Source of the DNA: Lederbergia citrea
GTDB taxonomy: Bacteria > Bacillota > Bacilli > Bacillales > Bacillaceae_C
Direction of reading: 5' to 3'
Assembly: GCF_018343525.1 (NCBI RefSeq)
Contig: NZ_JAGYPH010000002.1
Location: forward strand, 620,001-684,000
Length of the DNA: 64,000 nucleotides
Shown: in pieces, positions 18,167 through 26,385 of the stretch
Position numbering within the stretch: the first letter of the stretch is position 1
How the letters are laid out: every line of letters starts with the position of its first letter
The notes under the pieces: model-generated
What the model was told of the DNA's origin: nothing
Databases searched by the model: none
Seen by the model: the letters and a program-made list of their open reading frames with translations, nothing else
Position numbers and translations under genes: made by a program

Positions 18167-19267
18167 ATGAGTGGTGTTGGTATGGTGACCAAAATCAATG
18201 GTACTGAATACAAACAGTTTGGAAAAAAGGTTTTAGCAACGCAAATGAATTTTTCATTGCTAGAGGCTTTATTTGAAGTGGATCAAGAGGTACAAAGAAA
18301 AATCGACCCAAATCGACGCATGGAAATTAGACAATTTATTATCGATTCTCTTAAAAATGAAGAAAGCTTTTATTTTTCGCCATTTATCTTCTCAGCTAGA
18401 AACGGCATAAAAGTGGTAGATGGTGGTTTTGAGTTTGAGCCCAGCTCTAAGATTTACATACTCGATGGCCAGCACAGAAGTGCAGCTATTTCCAGTGCGC
18501 TTAGTTATCTAAAATCGATAAAAGAAGGAAAGGAAGAAATGGGGCAATACGAGGAAGCGGAAAAGACTCAAAATTATATAGATATTCTCAATTCTTACCC
18601 TGTTACAATGCAAATTTATTTAGACTTGGAACAGCATGAGGAGAGGCAGCTTTTTACTGATATAAATACCGAAAGAAGAGAGGCTCATATTGGGCTTGTC
18701 ATGCAATACGACCAGCGCGATCAATATACGGAGCTTACACGTCAAGTTGCGGATCAACTAATCGAAGAAATGGAGATTGATCATCAACGGTCAAGGCTTA
18801 CAAATCAAAACACGGCCATTACTTCATTGACCATCATGAGAAGATGTCTGATTGCCTTATTTGAGGGCATATTAACGGTCAAAACGGGTGACCCGTACTT
18901 TAGAGGATGTAAGTATGATGAAGTACCAGACATATCGGCATCATTCTTTCTATCGTGGAAAAAGCTATTTCCGAAGAAAATGTCGGATCGAAACAAATAT
19001 GTTCCGGGACTAACAGGTATCCAAATCGCCCTCGCCTATACTGTATTTATACTGATTAGACAATACTCAGTCTCCTATAAAGAAGCCATTCGGATGCTAT
19101 TATCTTTAAGAAGAAGCTGTAGTTGGCAACATGATGACCCCTTATTTGCACATATGTATAACCGCGAAACCGGTAAAATTAGGAATCACTCATCAGCGAC
19201 CGCCATTCAAAAAACAGCATTTGCATTTGTCCTGAAAATAGAAAGTGAAAGGGATCAATCAACATGA
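18167..19267 (+). CDS. DGQHR-domain protein, DndB-like (first of a tandem pair)
   Basis: A 366-residue protein with the DGQHR signature (IYILDGQHRSAAI, about residue 100) and a second conserved block, FTDINTERREAH, as in DndB and related DGQHR proteins. In phosphorothioation (Dnd) systems DndB is the regulator, binding DNA and controlling modification. Free-standing homologs also occur in phages and defence islands with unknown roles. No dndA, C, D or E gene is present here. The start ATG 18167 follows GGGAGGTGG. Its stop overlaps the next gene (ATGA), which encodes a diverged paralog. The fold family is likely; the function here is open. Confidence 0.8.
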   Translation: MSGVGMVTKINGTEYKQFGKKVLATQMNFSLLEALFEVDQEVQRKIDPNRRMEIRQFIIDSLKNEESFYFSPFIFSARNGIKVVDGGFEFEPSSKIYILDGQHRSAAISSALSYLKSIKEGKEEMGQYEEAEKTQNYIDILNSYPVTMQIYLDLEQHEERQLFTDINTERREAHIGLVMQYDQRDQYTELTRQVADQLIEEMEIDHQRSRLTNQNTAITSLTIMRRCLIALFEGILTVKTGDPYFRGCKYDEVPDISASFFLSWKKLFPKKMSDRNKYVPGLTGIQIALAYTVFILIRQYSVSYKEAIRMLLSLRRSCSWQHDDPLFAHMYNRETGKIRNHSSATAIQKTAFAFVLKIESERDQST

Positions 19268-20280
19268 TTACTGATTTAATTTTTAAAAAGCAGCAATCGA
19301 TCACATCCTATACAATCGAAGAATTAGAAAAAATGTATATGGAAGGAAGAGTGGAACTAAGAGAGACAAATAAACTCCAGGTTAGACAAATAAGGCGTTA
19401 TATAATAGATAATGCACATGAGGAACGTATTTATTTTCCTCCGATTGTTGCTTATAAAAAAGACGGTAAGTTATTTATCATCGATGGAACGCAGAGGATA
19501 AGAGCATTTATCCAGCTATACGAGCTGATTTTTAAAGGGATAAAAAGCGACAATCATCAAGAAGTGAAAAATGCGACTCGGCTTATGAAAATGATGAAAG
19601 ACACGGAAATTGCTATCCAGATTTTTGAAGGATTATCTGAAAAAGAAGCGAACCAAATGTACGTTGATTTTAATACGAAAGGAAAAAAAGTAGCCCTATC
19701 GAAGAGAATCGCTTTTGATTCAAGGAATGAAATTAACAAAATAACAAACATGGTTTTACACAATAATACGATGTTGCGAGTGGCGGGAGTAGAGACGGAG
19801 AAGAGGGCAGTCATTCGACCTGCTAATAAGAAATTCATTTCATTGTCGCAGTTAAGACAGATCATAAGCATATTCCTAACCGGAAAAATAATGAACGGTC
19901 ATGAAGATAAAAATATGGAATTATCATTGCAGCTTGATGAATACTTGGAGCTTATACATATTTGGTTGAACGAGTTGTTTGAGTTATATCCAGCCGACAC
20001 CATTGGTGATTATGAAGAATCGATGTTGGCTAGCTTTCCGCTTTTACTGGCGACAGTTATGTATACGCTTACAGACGTAGAGGAATTATCGTTTCAGGAA
20101 AGAAAGTCATTAATCATCTCGAGGATGAGAGGTTTGAATTCGGTTGATTGGAGTCGAACCAATCCCATCTGGATGAATTTTGAAGGTTCAAAGAGAGGAG
20201 CTTATAAATACTTTTATTTAGATAGTAACAAAAAGAATATAGATAGAATGACGGAATGGTTGAAACAGGAAGGGAGGTGA
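19264..20280 (+). CDS. DGQHR-family protein with DGTQR variant motif, DndB-like (second of the pair)
   Basis: A 338-residue paralog of the preceding gene product. The signature is altered to DGTQR (FIIDGTQRIRAFI) and the second block is YVDFNTKGKKVALSKR. The N-terminus (LQVRQIRRYIIDNAHEERIYFPPI) lines up with RRMEIRQFIIDSLKNEESFYF of the first protein. The two genes overlap by ATGA, so equimolar synthesis and a heteromeric complex are plausible. The changed motif may mean that one partner has lost activity and serves as a regulatory subunit. Two terminators follow, isolating this pair as its own transcription unit. Confidence 0.75.
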   Translation: MITDLIFKKQQSITSYTIEELEKMYMEGRVELRETNKLQVRQIRRYIIDNAHEERIYFPPIVAYKKDGKLFIIDGTQRIRAFIQLYELIFKGIKSDNHQEVKNATRLMKMMKDTEIAIQIFEGLSEKEANQMYVDFNTKGKKVALSKRIAFDSRNEINKITNMVLHNNTMLRVAGVETEKRAVIRPANKKFISLSQLRQIISIFLTGKIMNGHEDKNMELSLQLDEYLELIHIWLNELFELYPADTIGDYEESMLASFPLLLATVMYTLTDVEELSFQERKSLIISRMRGLNSVDWSRTNPIWMNFEGSKRGAYKYFYLDSNKKNIDRMTEWLKQEGR

Positions 20281-20281
20281 G

Positions 20282-20395
20282 ATGTGTGATCGTTATAAAC
20301 ACATGAAAACCCTTGGATTATTCAGTCTTGCCCGACGGAATCCAAGGGTTTTTCTGTTGGAGTATACCAACGTATACAAGTATACTCCTTTTTAG
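20282..20395 (+). CDS. Possible 37-codon ORF reading through twin terminators
   Basis: ATG 20282 lies one base after the stop of the second DndB-like gene, with an excellent ribosome site (GAAGGGAGGTGAG). The frame (MCDRYKHMKTLGLFSLARR ... VYKYTPF) spans both downstream hairpins and stops right after the second T run. It may be a small basic protein, a translated leader that modulates the hairpins, or a chance frame under a strong ribosome site. Confidence 0.3.
   Translation: MCDRYKHMKTLGLFSLARRNPRVFLLEYTNVYKYTPF
20305..20354 (+). terminator. Rho-independent terminator of the DndB-like operon
   Basis: AAAACCCTTGGATT (about 20306-20319) pairs with AATCCAAGGGTTTT (about 20339-20352), followed by T residues. 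Confidence 0.8.
20359..20393. terminator. Second hairpin: terminator or operator upstream of comK
   Basis: GGAGTATAC (20359-20367) and GTATACTCC (20380-20388) form a perfect 9-bp dyad followed by TTTTT. It lies just 40 bases before the comK start, so it could serve as a second terminator or as a dyad operator. Confidence 0.6.
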
Positions 20396-20433
20396 CCGAT
20401 ATGGTAAGAACTAAGAAAAAAGGAGGAACGAGA

Positions 20434-20991
20434 ATGAACGTTGTAGATGAGTATGTAATCAATGTGAATACAAGTGCAATCTTAAACGAATATGACGAGG
20501 CTGGTGCCTTATGTGCGCTAGTTCTTGAAGGAAATAAAATTGTTAAGGTAAAGATGAGCCCGCTTTCGGTTATTGAAAGAAGTATTGAATACTATGGGAA
20601 TGGTCTTCAAGGAGCGATAAAAGGAGCAAGAAATGCTTTAGGTAACATCAGTATGCCACCAGTCATGATTTGCGGGAAGCTAGGGATTTACTGGTTTCCG
20701 AGTAAATCTATCACGCATGATGACTGCGTTTGGTTTTCAATCGATCATATCGAAGACTATTATTCTCTTAGTAACAAGGGTCTGAAGGTGATATTTCGTG
20801 ATGGCACCGATATTACAATTGATAGTAATTATAGCAGATTCGATAATAAGGTGAATAGGGCTCGTAAACTTCAATATATAATGGAAAATAGAACAAATGG
20901 TAAGCAGCGAAATCCTTACTCGCAAATGAAGAATTTTATGATTGTTAGGGATCCAGCTAGGAAGCATTATAGTGTGGATAGTGGGGAGTAG
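20434..20991 (+). CDS. comK: ComK-family competence transcription factor
   Basis: A 185-residue protein that matches the ComK pattern along its length: VKMSPLSVIERSIEYYG (ComK: NMKPLQIVDRSCRFFG), MPPVMICGKLGIYWFPSKS (PPIMVDPSNQIFLFPTLS) and YSRFDNKVNRARKLQYIM (YNSFENQVYRTAWLRTKF). ComK activates late competence genes by binding paired AT-boxes in the DNA minor groove. I choose ATG 20434 because AAAGGAGGAACGAG precedes it, rather than the upstream in-frame ATG 20401. A second ComK-family gene lies at 47633-48286. No obvious ComK box was seen in the short upstream region, which is dominated by two hairpins. Confidence 0.85.
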   Translation: MNVVDEYVINVNTSAILNEYDEAGALCALVLEGNKIVKVKMSPLSVIERSIEYYGNGLQGAIKGARNALGNISMPPVMICGKLGIYWFPSKSITHDDCVWFSIDHIEDYYSLSNKGLKVIFRDGTDITIDSNYSRFDNKVNRARKLQYIMENRTNGKQRNPYSQMKNFMIVRDPARKHYSVDSGE

Positions 20992-21423
20992 GGTGGTTGT
21001 GGTCACAAAACAAATGATCTAGTTTTTTTGGATGTGAGATTAGGTCTCTATTGAAAGGACAACGGATGTAAAGCAAATTTGGAAAATATGTTGTAAGCAT
21101 ACGTGAGTGTAAATTTTAAGCGAGAGAACAACTGAAATTTTAATTGAAGTAAAAATATGCAAACAGGGTGCTAGTTCGTTATTTTGGAATCTAACAATAA
21201 AGGACAGCACCCTATTAATGATCAGTTGTGGTGGACCTAGAACAGCGTACGGGTATTGTAAATAAGGTTTAGTTATAGAAGCAATAATGGAGGACGCGAA
21301 TCTTACTTCTAAGAAAGTTAAGTGGCAAAAACAGGTTGGAAAAAAACTTTAATAGGGTTTCTTTGAATCAGGCAGGAATTATAGGAATATTGAGCGTCTA
21401 GTAGTTTGTTATCGAATCACCAC
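20992..21423. other. Gene-free region between comK and the subtilase
   Basis: About 430 bases without a supported gene. An 8-bp inverted repeat, AGGGTGCT (21165-21172) and AGCACCCT (21206-21213), has no T run. Otherwise the stretch looks like decayed sequence. Confidence 0.4.
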
Positions 21424-21457
21424 AAAAACAAAGCTACCGGAATCCCGATAGCTTTGT
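21424..21457 (-). terminator. Terminator of the 449-residue subtilase gene
   Basis: ACAAAGCTA (21429-21437) pairs with TAGCTTTGT (21449-21457). On the minus strand the stem is followed by TTTTT, eight bases after the protease stop. Confidence 0.8.
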
Positions 21458-21464
21458 TCTACCA

Positions 21465-22814
21465 TTATTTTAATGCGTTCACTGCATTAATTAATCCGTG
21501 TCCGGACTTTTCATCATATCCCGGCTTGAATACATCGTCAGACGATTTTAAAATAATATGCTTTACCTGTGAAGGTTTCAGTTGATCTTTACCATGTTGT
21601 GCGATGATCACGCCCGCGAGTGCTGCGACTTTTGGAGCGGCCATTGAAGTGCCGGCTTTAAAACCATATCCTCCAGGCACCGTAGCCAAGCATAGGTATG
21701 AATTATCTCTTCCAACTCCTGTTACAGGATTATAATTCGGTCCTAAATCGCCGCCTGGAGCCATTACGTCGATTTTCCCTACCCCATAATTGGAATAGTA
21801 AGCAAGGTTTTTCAGTTGTCCACCGGCAGAAACCCTAATCATATTCTGATTGCTTGGGCTTCTGTGCGTAGCACCCTTGTCATTACCGGAAAGTTTCCCC
21901 GGGCTGCTTATATCAACTGCGTTATTCCCCGCAGATCCAACAACCGTTACTCCTTTTTGGATCGCATATTGAATCGCTCGATTAAACATACGTACATCAG
22001 CAACTATGTCCTTCGTAGCATAGTCAGGGTCCTGAAGCCAGTCATAGCCGCCTAAAGACATATTCACCACATCTACATTATCATCCGCAGCAGTCATTAA
22101 CGCTTCAGCAATGTGAGCAGTACTTGCACTTCCAGAAGGACCGAATACACGATACGAAGCCACTTTTAGGTCCGGGCCAACTCCCATTGTTCTTCCTTTT
22201 GCCGCGATTGAACCGGCTACATGTGTGCCATGACCATTATCATCCCTAGGATCCGGATAATTAGGAACAAATGATTTTCCATATGCGTAATTTTCCTTTA
22301 AATCCGGATGGTTATAGTCGATTCCTGTATCAATAATTCCAATCACAATATCGTCACCTGATACAGGTTTTCCCGTACCGCCAGGAAGGGTCCACGACTC
22401 CCCATTATTTGTTACCTGTTTAATATCCCATTGCTGCTCATATAAATCTGCTTGTACAGCTGCCGCATCATTATAGGAGAATGTTGCTTCTACGGCCGGC
22501 GTTTCCGGGTATAGCTTGTTTTCTTCGCCAGCTTCAGAGACAATCGAAGATTTTTTAACTTCCTTCAGGAAATTAGGATTGCTTGAGGAAACCTCGATCG
22601 CTCCTAGTTTTTCTAACTTACTTTCAACCTGGCCTCCAGCTTTTTTTAGTAAATCTTCATAACCTGCTGGCAGTTTATCTTCTTGTTTAAAAACGACTAT
22701 GTACTTCTTTTCTACTGATTGGGCATGTCCTACGTCTGCACCGCCCGCAAATAGAGTAGATGCGCATAGAGCTAAACTCAGGGCACCTGCAAAAATACTT
22801 TTTTTAATAGTCAT
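21465..22814 (-). CDS. Secreted subtilisin-like serine protease (S8)
   Basis: A 449-residue exported protease. It has a signal peptide (residues 1-31, KKSIFAGALSLALCASTLFAGG), an I9-type propeptide (KKYIVVFKQEDKLPAGYEDLL) and then the catalytic domain. The triad is Asp162 (GIIDTGIDYNHP), His195 (DDNGHGTHVAGS) and Ser390 (KAGTSMAAPKVA), with oxyanion Asn297 (GSAGNN). All catalytic residues are present and the length is normal for an extracellular subtilase without accessory domains. GAAGGAGGCC precedes the start. A good promoter lies about 30 bases upstream with a TGTCGAA motif close to its -35, so stationary-phase control by Spo0A is possible. It is divergent from a large M14 carboxypeptidase gene. 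Confidence 0.93.
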   Translation of the reverse strand: MTIKKSIFAGALSLALCASTLFAGGADVGHAQSVEKKYIVVFKQEDKLPAGYEDLLKKAGGQVESKLEKLGAIEVSSSNPNFLKEVKKSSIVSEAGEENKLYPETPAVEATFSYNDAAAVQADLYEQQWDIKQVTNNGESWTLPGGTGKPVSGDDIVIGIIDTGIDYNHPDLKENYAYGKSFVPNYPDPRDDNGHGTHVAGSIAAKGRTMGVGPDLKVASYRVFGPSGSASTAHIAEALMTAADDNVDVVNMSLGGYDWLQDPDYATKDIVADVRMFNRAIQYAIQKGVTVVGSAGNNAVDISSPGKLSGNDKGATHRSPSNQNMIRVSAGGQLKNLAYYSNYGVGKIDVMAPGGDLGPNYNPVTGVGRDNSYLCLATVPGGYGFKAGTSMAAPKVAALAGVIIAQHGKDQLKPSQVKHIILKSSDDVFKPGYDEKSGHGLINAVNALK

Positions 22815-22843
22815 TGATTGGCCTCCTTCACATATTTAACTTC

Positions 22844-22871
22844 ATTATATTCTGAAATATATATCCTGCAA
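22844..22871 (-). promoter_or_regulatory. Sigma-A promoter of the subtilase
   Basis: On the minus strand TTGCAG, a 16-base spacer and TATAAT; the start codon is about 30 bases downstream. Confidence 0.7.
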
Positions 22872-22880
22872 TTTGAATAT

Positions 22881-22887
22881 TTCGACA
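22881..22887 (-). promoter_or_regulatory. Spo0A-box-like TGTCGAA upstream of the subtilase promoter
   Basis: TGTCGAA on the minus strand lies about ten bases upstream of the -35 element. The same 7-mer recurs at 23009-23015 (plus) and 23218-23224 (minus) in this intergenic region. Confidence 0.45.
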
Positions 22888-23008
22888 CCCTAAAAGTTAC
22901 TATAATACTTTAGTAGAGTATGCGATCAAAATTACCCCAGCAATTAACATAAAGGTAGTTCATAGTAAATGTTTTTTTATTCAAACTGTTTGAAATCTAT
23001 GGAAATCT

Positions 23009-23015
23009 TGTCGAA
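23009..23015 (+). promoter_or_regulatory. Spo0A-box-like TGTCGAA
   Basis: TTGTCGAAAAG lies between the divergent protease genes and matches the Spo0A box core TGTCGAA. Confidence 0.4.
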
Positions 23016-23217
23016 AAGATCATTCTTTTTACATAGGTAGTTTTCGAGGTGAATTTTATCAATACAAAAAAGTGATAGGCCTCTAGAGGAAAGGGAATTG
23101 CCATGTAAAGAAGAGTATTATCATCTAAAAAGAGTTCAAATCATTCGTAAGAGAAATGGTGCTATTTTGCGTTAAACAAAGTGCACAAATTGCCGAGCGA
23201 TATCCGGTGTGACAAAA

Positions 23218-23224
23218 TTCGACA
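23218..23224 (-). promoter_or_regulatory. Spo0A-box-like TGTCGAA upstream of the M14 gene
   Basis: TTCGACA (TGTCGAA on minus) lies 66 bases before the carboxypeptidase start codon. Confidence 0.4.
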
Positions 23225-23289
23225 ATGGTTATATGAATATTCTGCTATTTTTATCTGTGAGTGTCTATTAAAATAGGAAGGATGATTTT

Positions 23290-26115
23290 ATGAAGAAACG
23301 TATTGCGGGCTGGCTGGCATTTATGATAATGCTATCCCTAATTGCCCAGACGGCCTTCCCTGTTTCTGCCATTGAAGCAGCGGAAGACTACAAAATGGTA
23401 GAACTAGAGGCAAGCAGATCTCTGTTTTCACTAACTGAGGTTCGCACAGTAGAGGTAGAAGCTGATTTCGGAGAGGATGTAGATGTAACTCAATTACAAT
23501 GGACATTTGGCGGAAAGAGTATTTCCGAATGGAAGAAATGGACAAGCGGTACCAATTATAACGGTGCTCCTTTTATTACAGTAAAAGAAGAACCACATTT
23601 TGTTGATGGGACCACTACGATTAAAGCCACTTTGGAATTCGGGCTTCTTTTTAACACTAGTAATCTATCAAACAGAACGATTCGAACACAATATCAACAA
23701 TTTATCGGTGATTATGAATTAGGACTAATTAATCCTGCAAGTAAGATGAAGGCTGCGACGACAGTTAAGCTTAATGTATATGATGAATTCTTATTTTACG
23801 ATCAACTTAAGCCAGCGATTGACCAAATCTTTGCCCAAGCAAAGGCCGATCCAGCAAATGAACGCTATCTCGAGTATCAAAGTTTGGGTAAGACAGTAGA
23901 GGGACGTGATCTTCACTTCGTTATCCTTGCAAAAAGTAAAAAGGCCGTCGATAAGTATTTAAATGAAACACTGCCGACTGCGTTAGAGAACCCTGAAAGT
24001 TTAATCAAGAAATTAGATTCTGGAACCAAGGGAGACTATCAGGTGCCGGTTTGGTTGAACAATATCCATCCTGATGAAGTAGAGGGTATTGATACTTCGA
24101 TTGAATTATTAAGGAAGTTTGCTCTCGAGGATGAGGTAACATTTAAAACGGGGAAAGGAGACAAAGAAAGAACCGAAGAGTTAAAAGTTGAAGAGGTTCT
24201 CGATGATGTCATTTTCCTTTATATGTTTACAAACAATCCTGATGGAAGGGCCGCAAATACAAGGGCGAATGCCAATGGCTTTGATTTAAACCGGGATAAC
24301 CATTATCAGACACAAGTTGAAACACAGCAGGTAACGCAAGAAATTGCCAAATGGACTCCGCTGTCTTTCATTGATATGCATGGGTATGTGAACGGATTTT
24401 TAATTGAGCCAACAACACCGCCGCATAACCCTAACTATGAGTATGATTTGCTTTATAACACGATGATCAATCAGGCTCACGCGATGGGACAAGCTGGGAT
24501 TGGCAATTCAAGCTTAACCTCTTATTTTATTCCGGCTGAAGAATGGAGTGATGGCTGGGATGATATGACTCCGGCTTATACTCCAATGTATGCGATGCTT
24601 CATGGTTCGTTAGGGCATACCGTTGAAGTGCCTACCTTAAGTCTAGATTCATTTCATGCAATGGTAGGAGTTGGGCTGGGTGCTACCAAGTTTGTGATCG
24701 ATAATAAAGATGAATTATATAAAAACCAGCTTGAGATCTTTGCGCGTGGCGTGAACGGAGAGGATAATCGCGCAGTAGACGAATATTATACGAATGCTGC
24801 AGGCGATTCGATTGGCCGGATTAGAGGAGAACATGATAACTTCTTCCCTGACTACTATGTGATTCAGACCGATGAGAAGGAACAAAAGAATAAGCTAGAA
24901 GCTTATAAAATGGTAGACTATTTACTCCGCAATGGTGTGAAGGTCGAGCAAACAACGAAAAATATGAAAGTAAACGGGACGATGTATCCGAAAGGAACAT
25001 TTGTTGTTCCAATGAAGCAGGCCAAGCGCGGGTTGGCAAATGCGATGCTTTATAAAGGCGAAAATGTGTCGGACTGGGCTGCCATGTACGATCCAATTGT
25101 GGTCAATTTCCCTGAACTAAGAGGCTTTAATGTACAGGAAATTCGTATCCCGGGGGCATTTGCTGATAACACGACAAAGGTTGCCAACGTAGCCACTCCA
25201 ACAGGTAATGTTGTAGGAAACCCGCCTAAGCAGGTGTTGGCCAATTCCAATAATGACACGATTAAACTAGTGAACCACCTGCTGAAAAATAACGCTGTGG
25301 TCGAAAAAGCAACGGAAACAAAGGCCGGTGTAACGAAAGGAGACTTTATTGTCAGCACAAAGGATCTTCAGCTATACGGTAAAAACTATTATTTTGAAGC
25401 CAAACCTTTAGGCACTTCCAATCAAGTGAAAACAGAACAATTGAGGCAGCCAAATGTTGTAGCAACTGGTTCCTCTCAATTGAATTTTACGCTAGAGGAG
25501 CTTGGATTTAACTTAGTTAATCCGGAGGATGCCGATGTCATTGTCAGCTATGGTGGAGCCATTAATGCCAATACTCTGTCTGGAAAGGCATATGTGGGGA
25601 TTGGTGTAACAGCAATGAATGCGGTGAAAAATAGCGGAATACTCCCTGGGTTTGATTTTAATAGGACTGCAAATGGTCATGAAGGTTTATTTAAAGCGAT
25701 TGTTAATGACCATGTATTGACTTCCGGCTACGAGAAGGATGAACTGCTCTATTCGACCACAGGAGCATGGATTACCTCCGTTCCCGATGATGCAGAAGTA
25801 TTGGCATCTTTCAGTGATTCTGATGATTTCTATGTTGCCGGCTGGTGGCCTGGACACGAAAGAGCAAAGGGTCAAACGCTTGCTTTTACTAAAAACTTAG
25901 AAGACGCAACGATTACCCTATTTGCTAATGATCTTGCTTTTAGAGCCCATACTCAATACAGCTATCGACTTCTCGCCAATAGCATTTATGCATCCGTAGG
26001 CACCGAAGTTATCAAGAAAGGCAAAGGAAAAGGAAAAGTGAAGGATAAAGAAGTAAAGACTCAGAATAATAAAGTAGAAAAGTCATTCTTTGAGAGAGGC
26101 AGAGATAGAGAGTAG
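23290..26115 (+). CDS. Large secreted M14-family zinc carboxypeptidase
   Basis: A 941-residue exported metallopeptidase. A signal peptide (MKKRIAGWLAFMIMLSLIAQ) is followed by a roughly 150-residue beta-rich N-terminal region. The M14 domain then begins near YEYQSLGKTVEGRDLHF-type sequence (here YLEYQSLGKTVEGRDLHFVI). Zinc ligands fit the HxxE in NNIHPDEVEG, and a later His in FIDMHGYVNGF; NRDNHYQTQ matches the conserved Asn-Arg substrate site. The remaining 450 residues are unassigned beta-rich sequence (NPEDADVIVSYGGAIN) ending in a lysine-rich tail (KKGKGKGKVKDKE) that may bind the anionic cell wall. AGGAAGGATGATTTT precedes the ATG. It is divergent from the subtilase gene, suggesting shared control of exoproteases. 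Confidence 0.88.
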   Translation: MKKRIAGWLAFMIMLSLIAQTAFPVSAIEAAEDYKMVELEASRSLFSLTEVRTVEVEADFGEDVDVTQLQWTFGGKSISEWKKWTSGTNYNGAPFITVKEEPHFVDGTTTIKATLEFGLLFNTSNLSNRTIRTQYQQFIGDYELGLINPASKMKAATTVKLNVYDEFLFYDQLKPAIDQIFAQAKADPANERYLEYQSLGKTVEGRDLHFVILAKSKKAVDKYLNETLPTALENPESLIKKLDSGTKGDYQVPVWLNNIHPDEVEGIDTSIELLRKFALEDEVTFKTGKGDKERTEELKVEEVLDDVIFLYMFTNNPDGRAANTRANANGFDLNRDNHYQTQVETQQVTQEIAKWTPLSFIDMHGYVNGFLIEPTTPPHNPNYEYDLLYNTMINQAHAMGQAGIGNSSLTSYFIPAEEWSDGWDDMTPAYTPMYAMLHGSLGHTVEVPTLSLDSFHAMVGVGLGATKFVIDNKDELYKNQLEIFARGVNGEDNRAVDEYYTNAAGDSIGRIRGEHDNFFPDYYVIQTDEKEQKNKLEAYKMVDYLLRNGVKVEQTTKNMKVNGTMYPKGTFVVPMKQAKRGLANAMLYKGENVSDWAAMYDPIVVNFPELRGFNVQEIRIPGAFADNTTKVANVATPTGNVVGNPPKQVLANSNNDTIKLVNHLLKNNAVVEKATETKAGVTKGDFIVSTKDLQLYGKNYYFEAKPLGTSNQVKTEQLRQPNVVATGSSQLNFTLEELGFNLVNPEDADVIVSYGGAINANTLSGKAYVGIGVTAMNAVKNSGILPGFDFNRTANGHEGLFKAIVNDHVLTSGYEKDELLYSTTGAWITSVPDDAEVLASFSDSDDFYVAGWWPGHERAKGQTLAFTKNLEDATITLFANDLAFRAHTQYSYRLLANSIYASVGTEVIKKGKGKGKVKDKEVKTQNNKVEKSFFERGRDRE

Positions 26116-26154
26116 GGGTCACCCGCTTAGCTATAGTTTAACGAAATAAAGTGT

Positions 26155-26190
26155 AAAACAAAACGGAGGCGGATGCTTCCGTTTTGTTTT
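26155..26190 (+). terminator. Terminator after the M14 carboxypeptidase
   Basis: AAAACAAAACGGA pairs with TCCGTTTTGTTTT around a GC-rich loop, ending in a T-rich run. Confidence 0.85.
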
Positions 26191-26311
26191 GTGCGATTAA
26201 ATTGTTGATTGATGCCATTGTTTAGTGTGATATGGTTGGAAACAAAAAATGTACTGCACCCCAAAAGTGGTTTTTACGGTTTTTGGGCCCGTCACTCAAA
26301 CCCCATCCCCC

Positions 26312-26340
26312 TTGCAACCCACCTACGTAAGCGCTATACT
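26312..26340 (+). promoter_or_regulatory. Promoter of yhfZ
   Basis: TTGCAA (26312-26317), a 17-base spacer and TATACT (26335-26340), 45 bases before the yhfZ start. Confidence 0.65.
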
Positions 26341-26343
26341 ACC

Positions 26344-26365
26344 AATATACAATATTCCGTATTTT
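26344..26365. promoter_or_regulatory. Dyad AATATAC-N8-GTAT, probable YhfZ operator 1
   Basis: AATATAC (26344-26350) and GTATTTT (26359-26365) form an imperfect inverted repeat with an 8-base centre, lying just downstream of the -10 at the likely transcription start. The same layout recurs at 27349-27370. Confidence 0.5.
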
Positions 26366-26385
26366 AACATTAAAGAGGTAGATGT

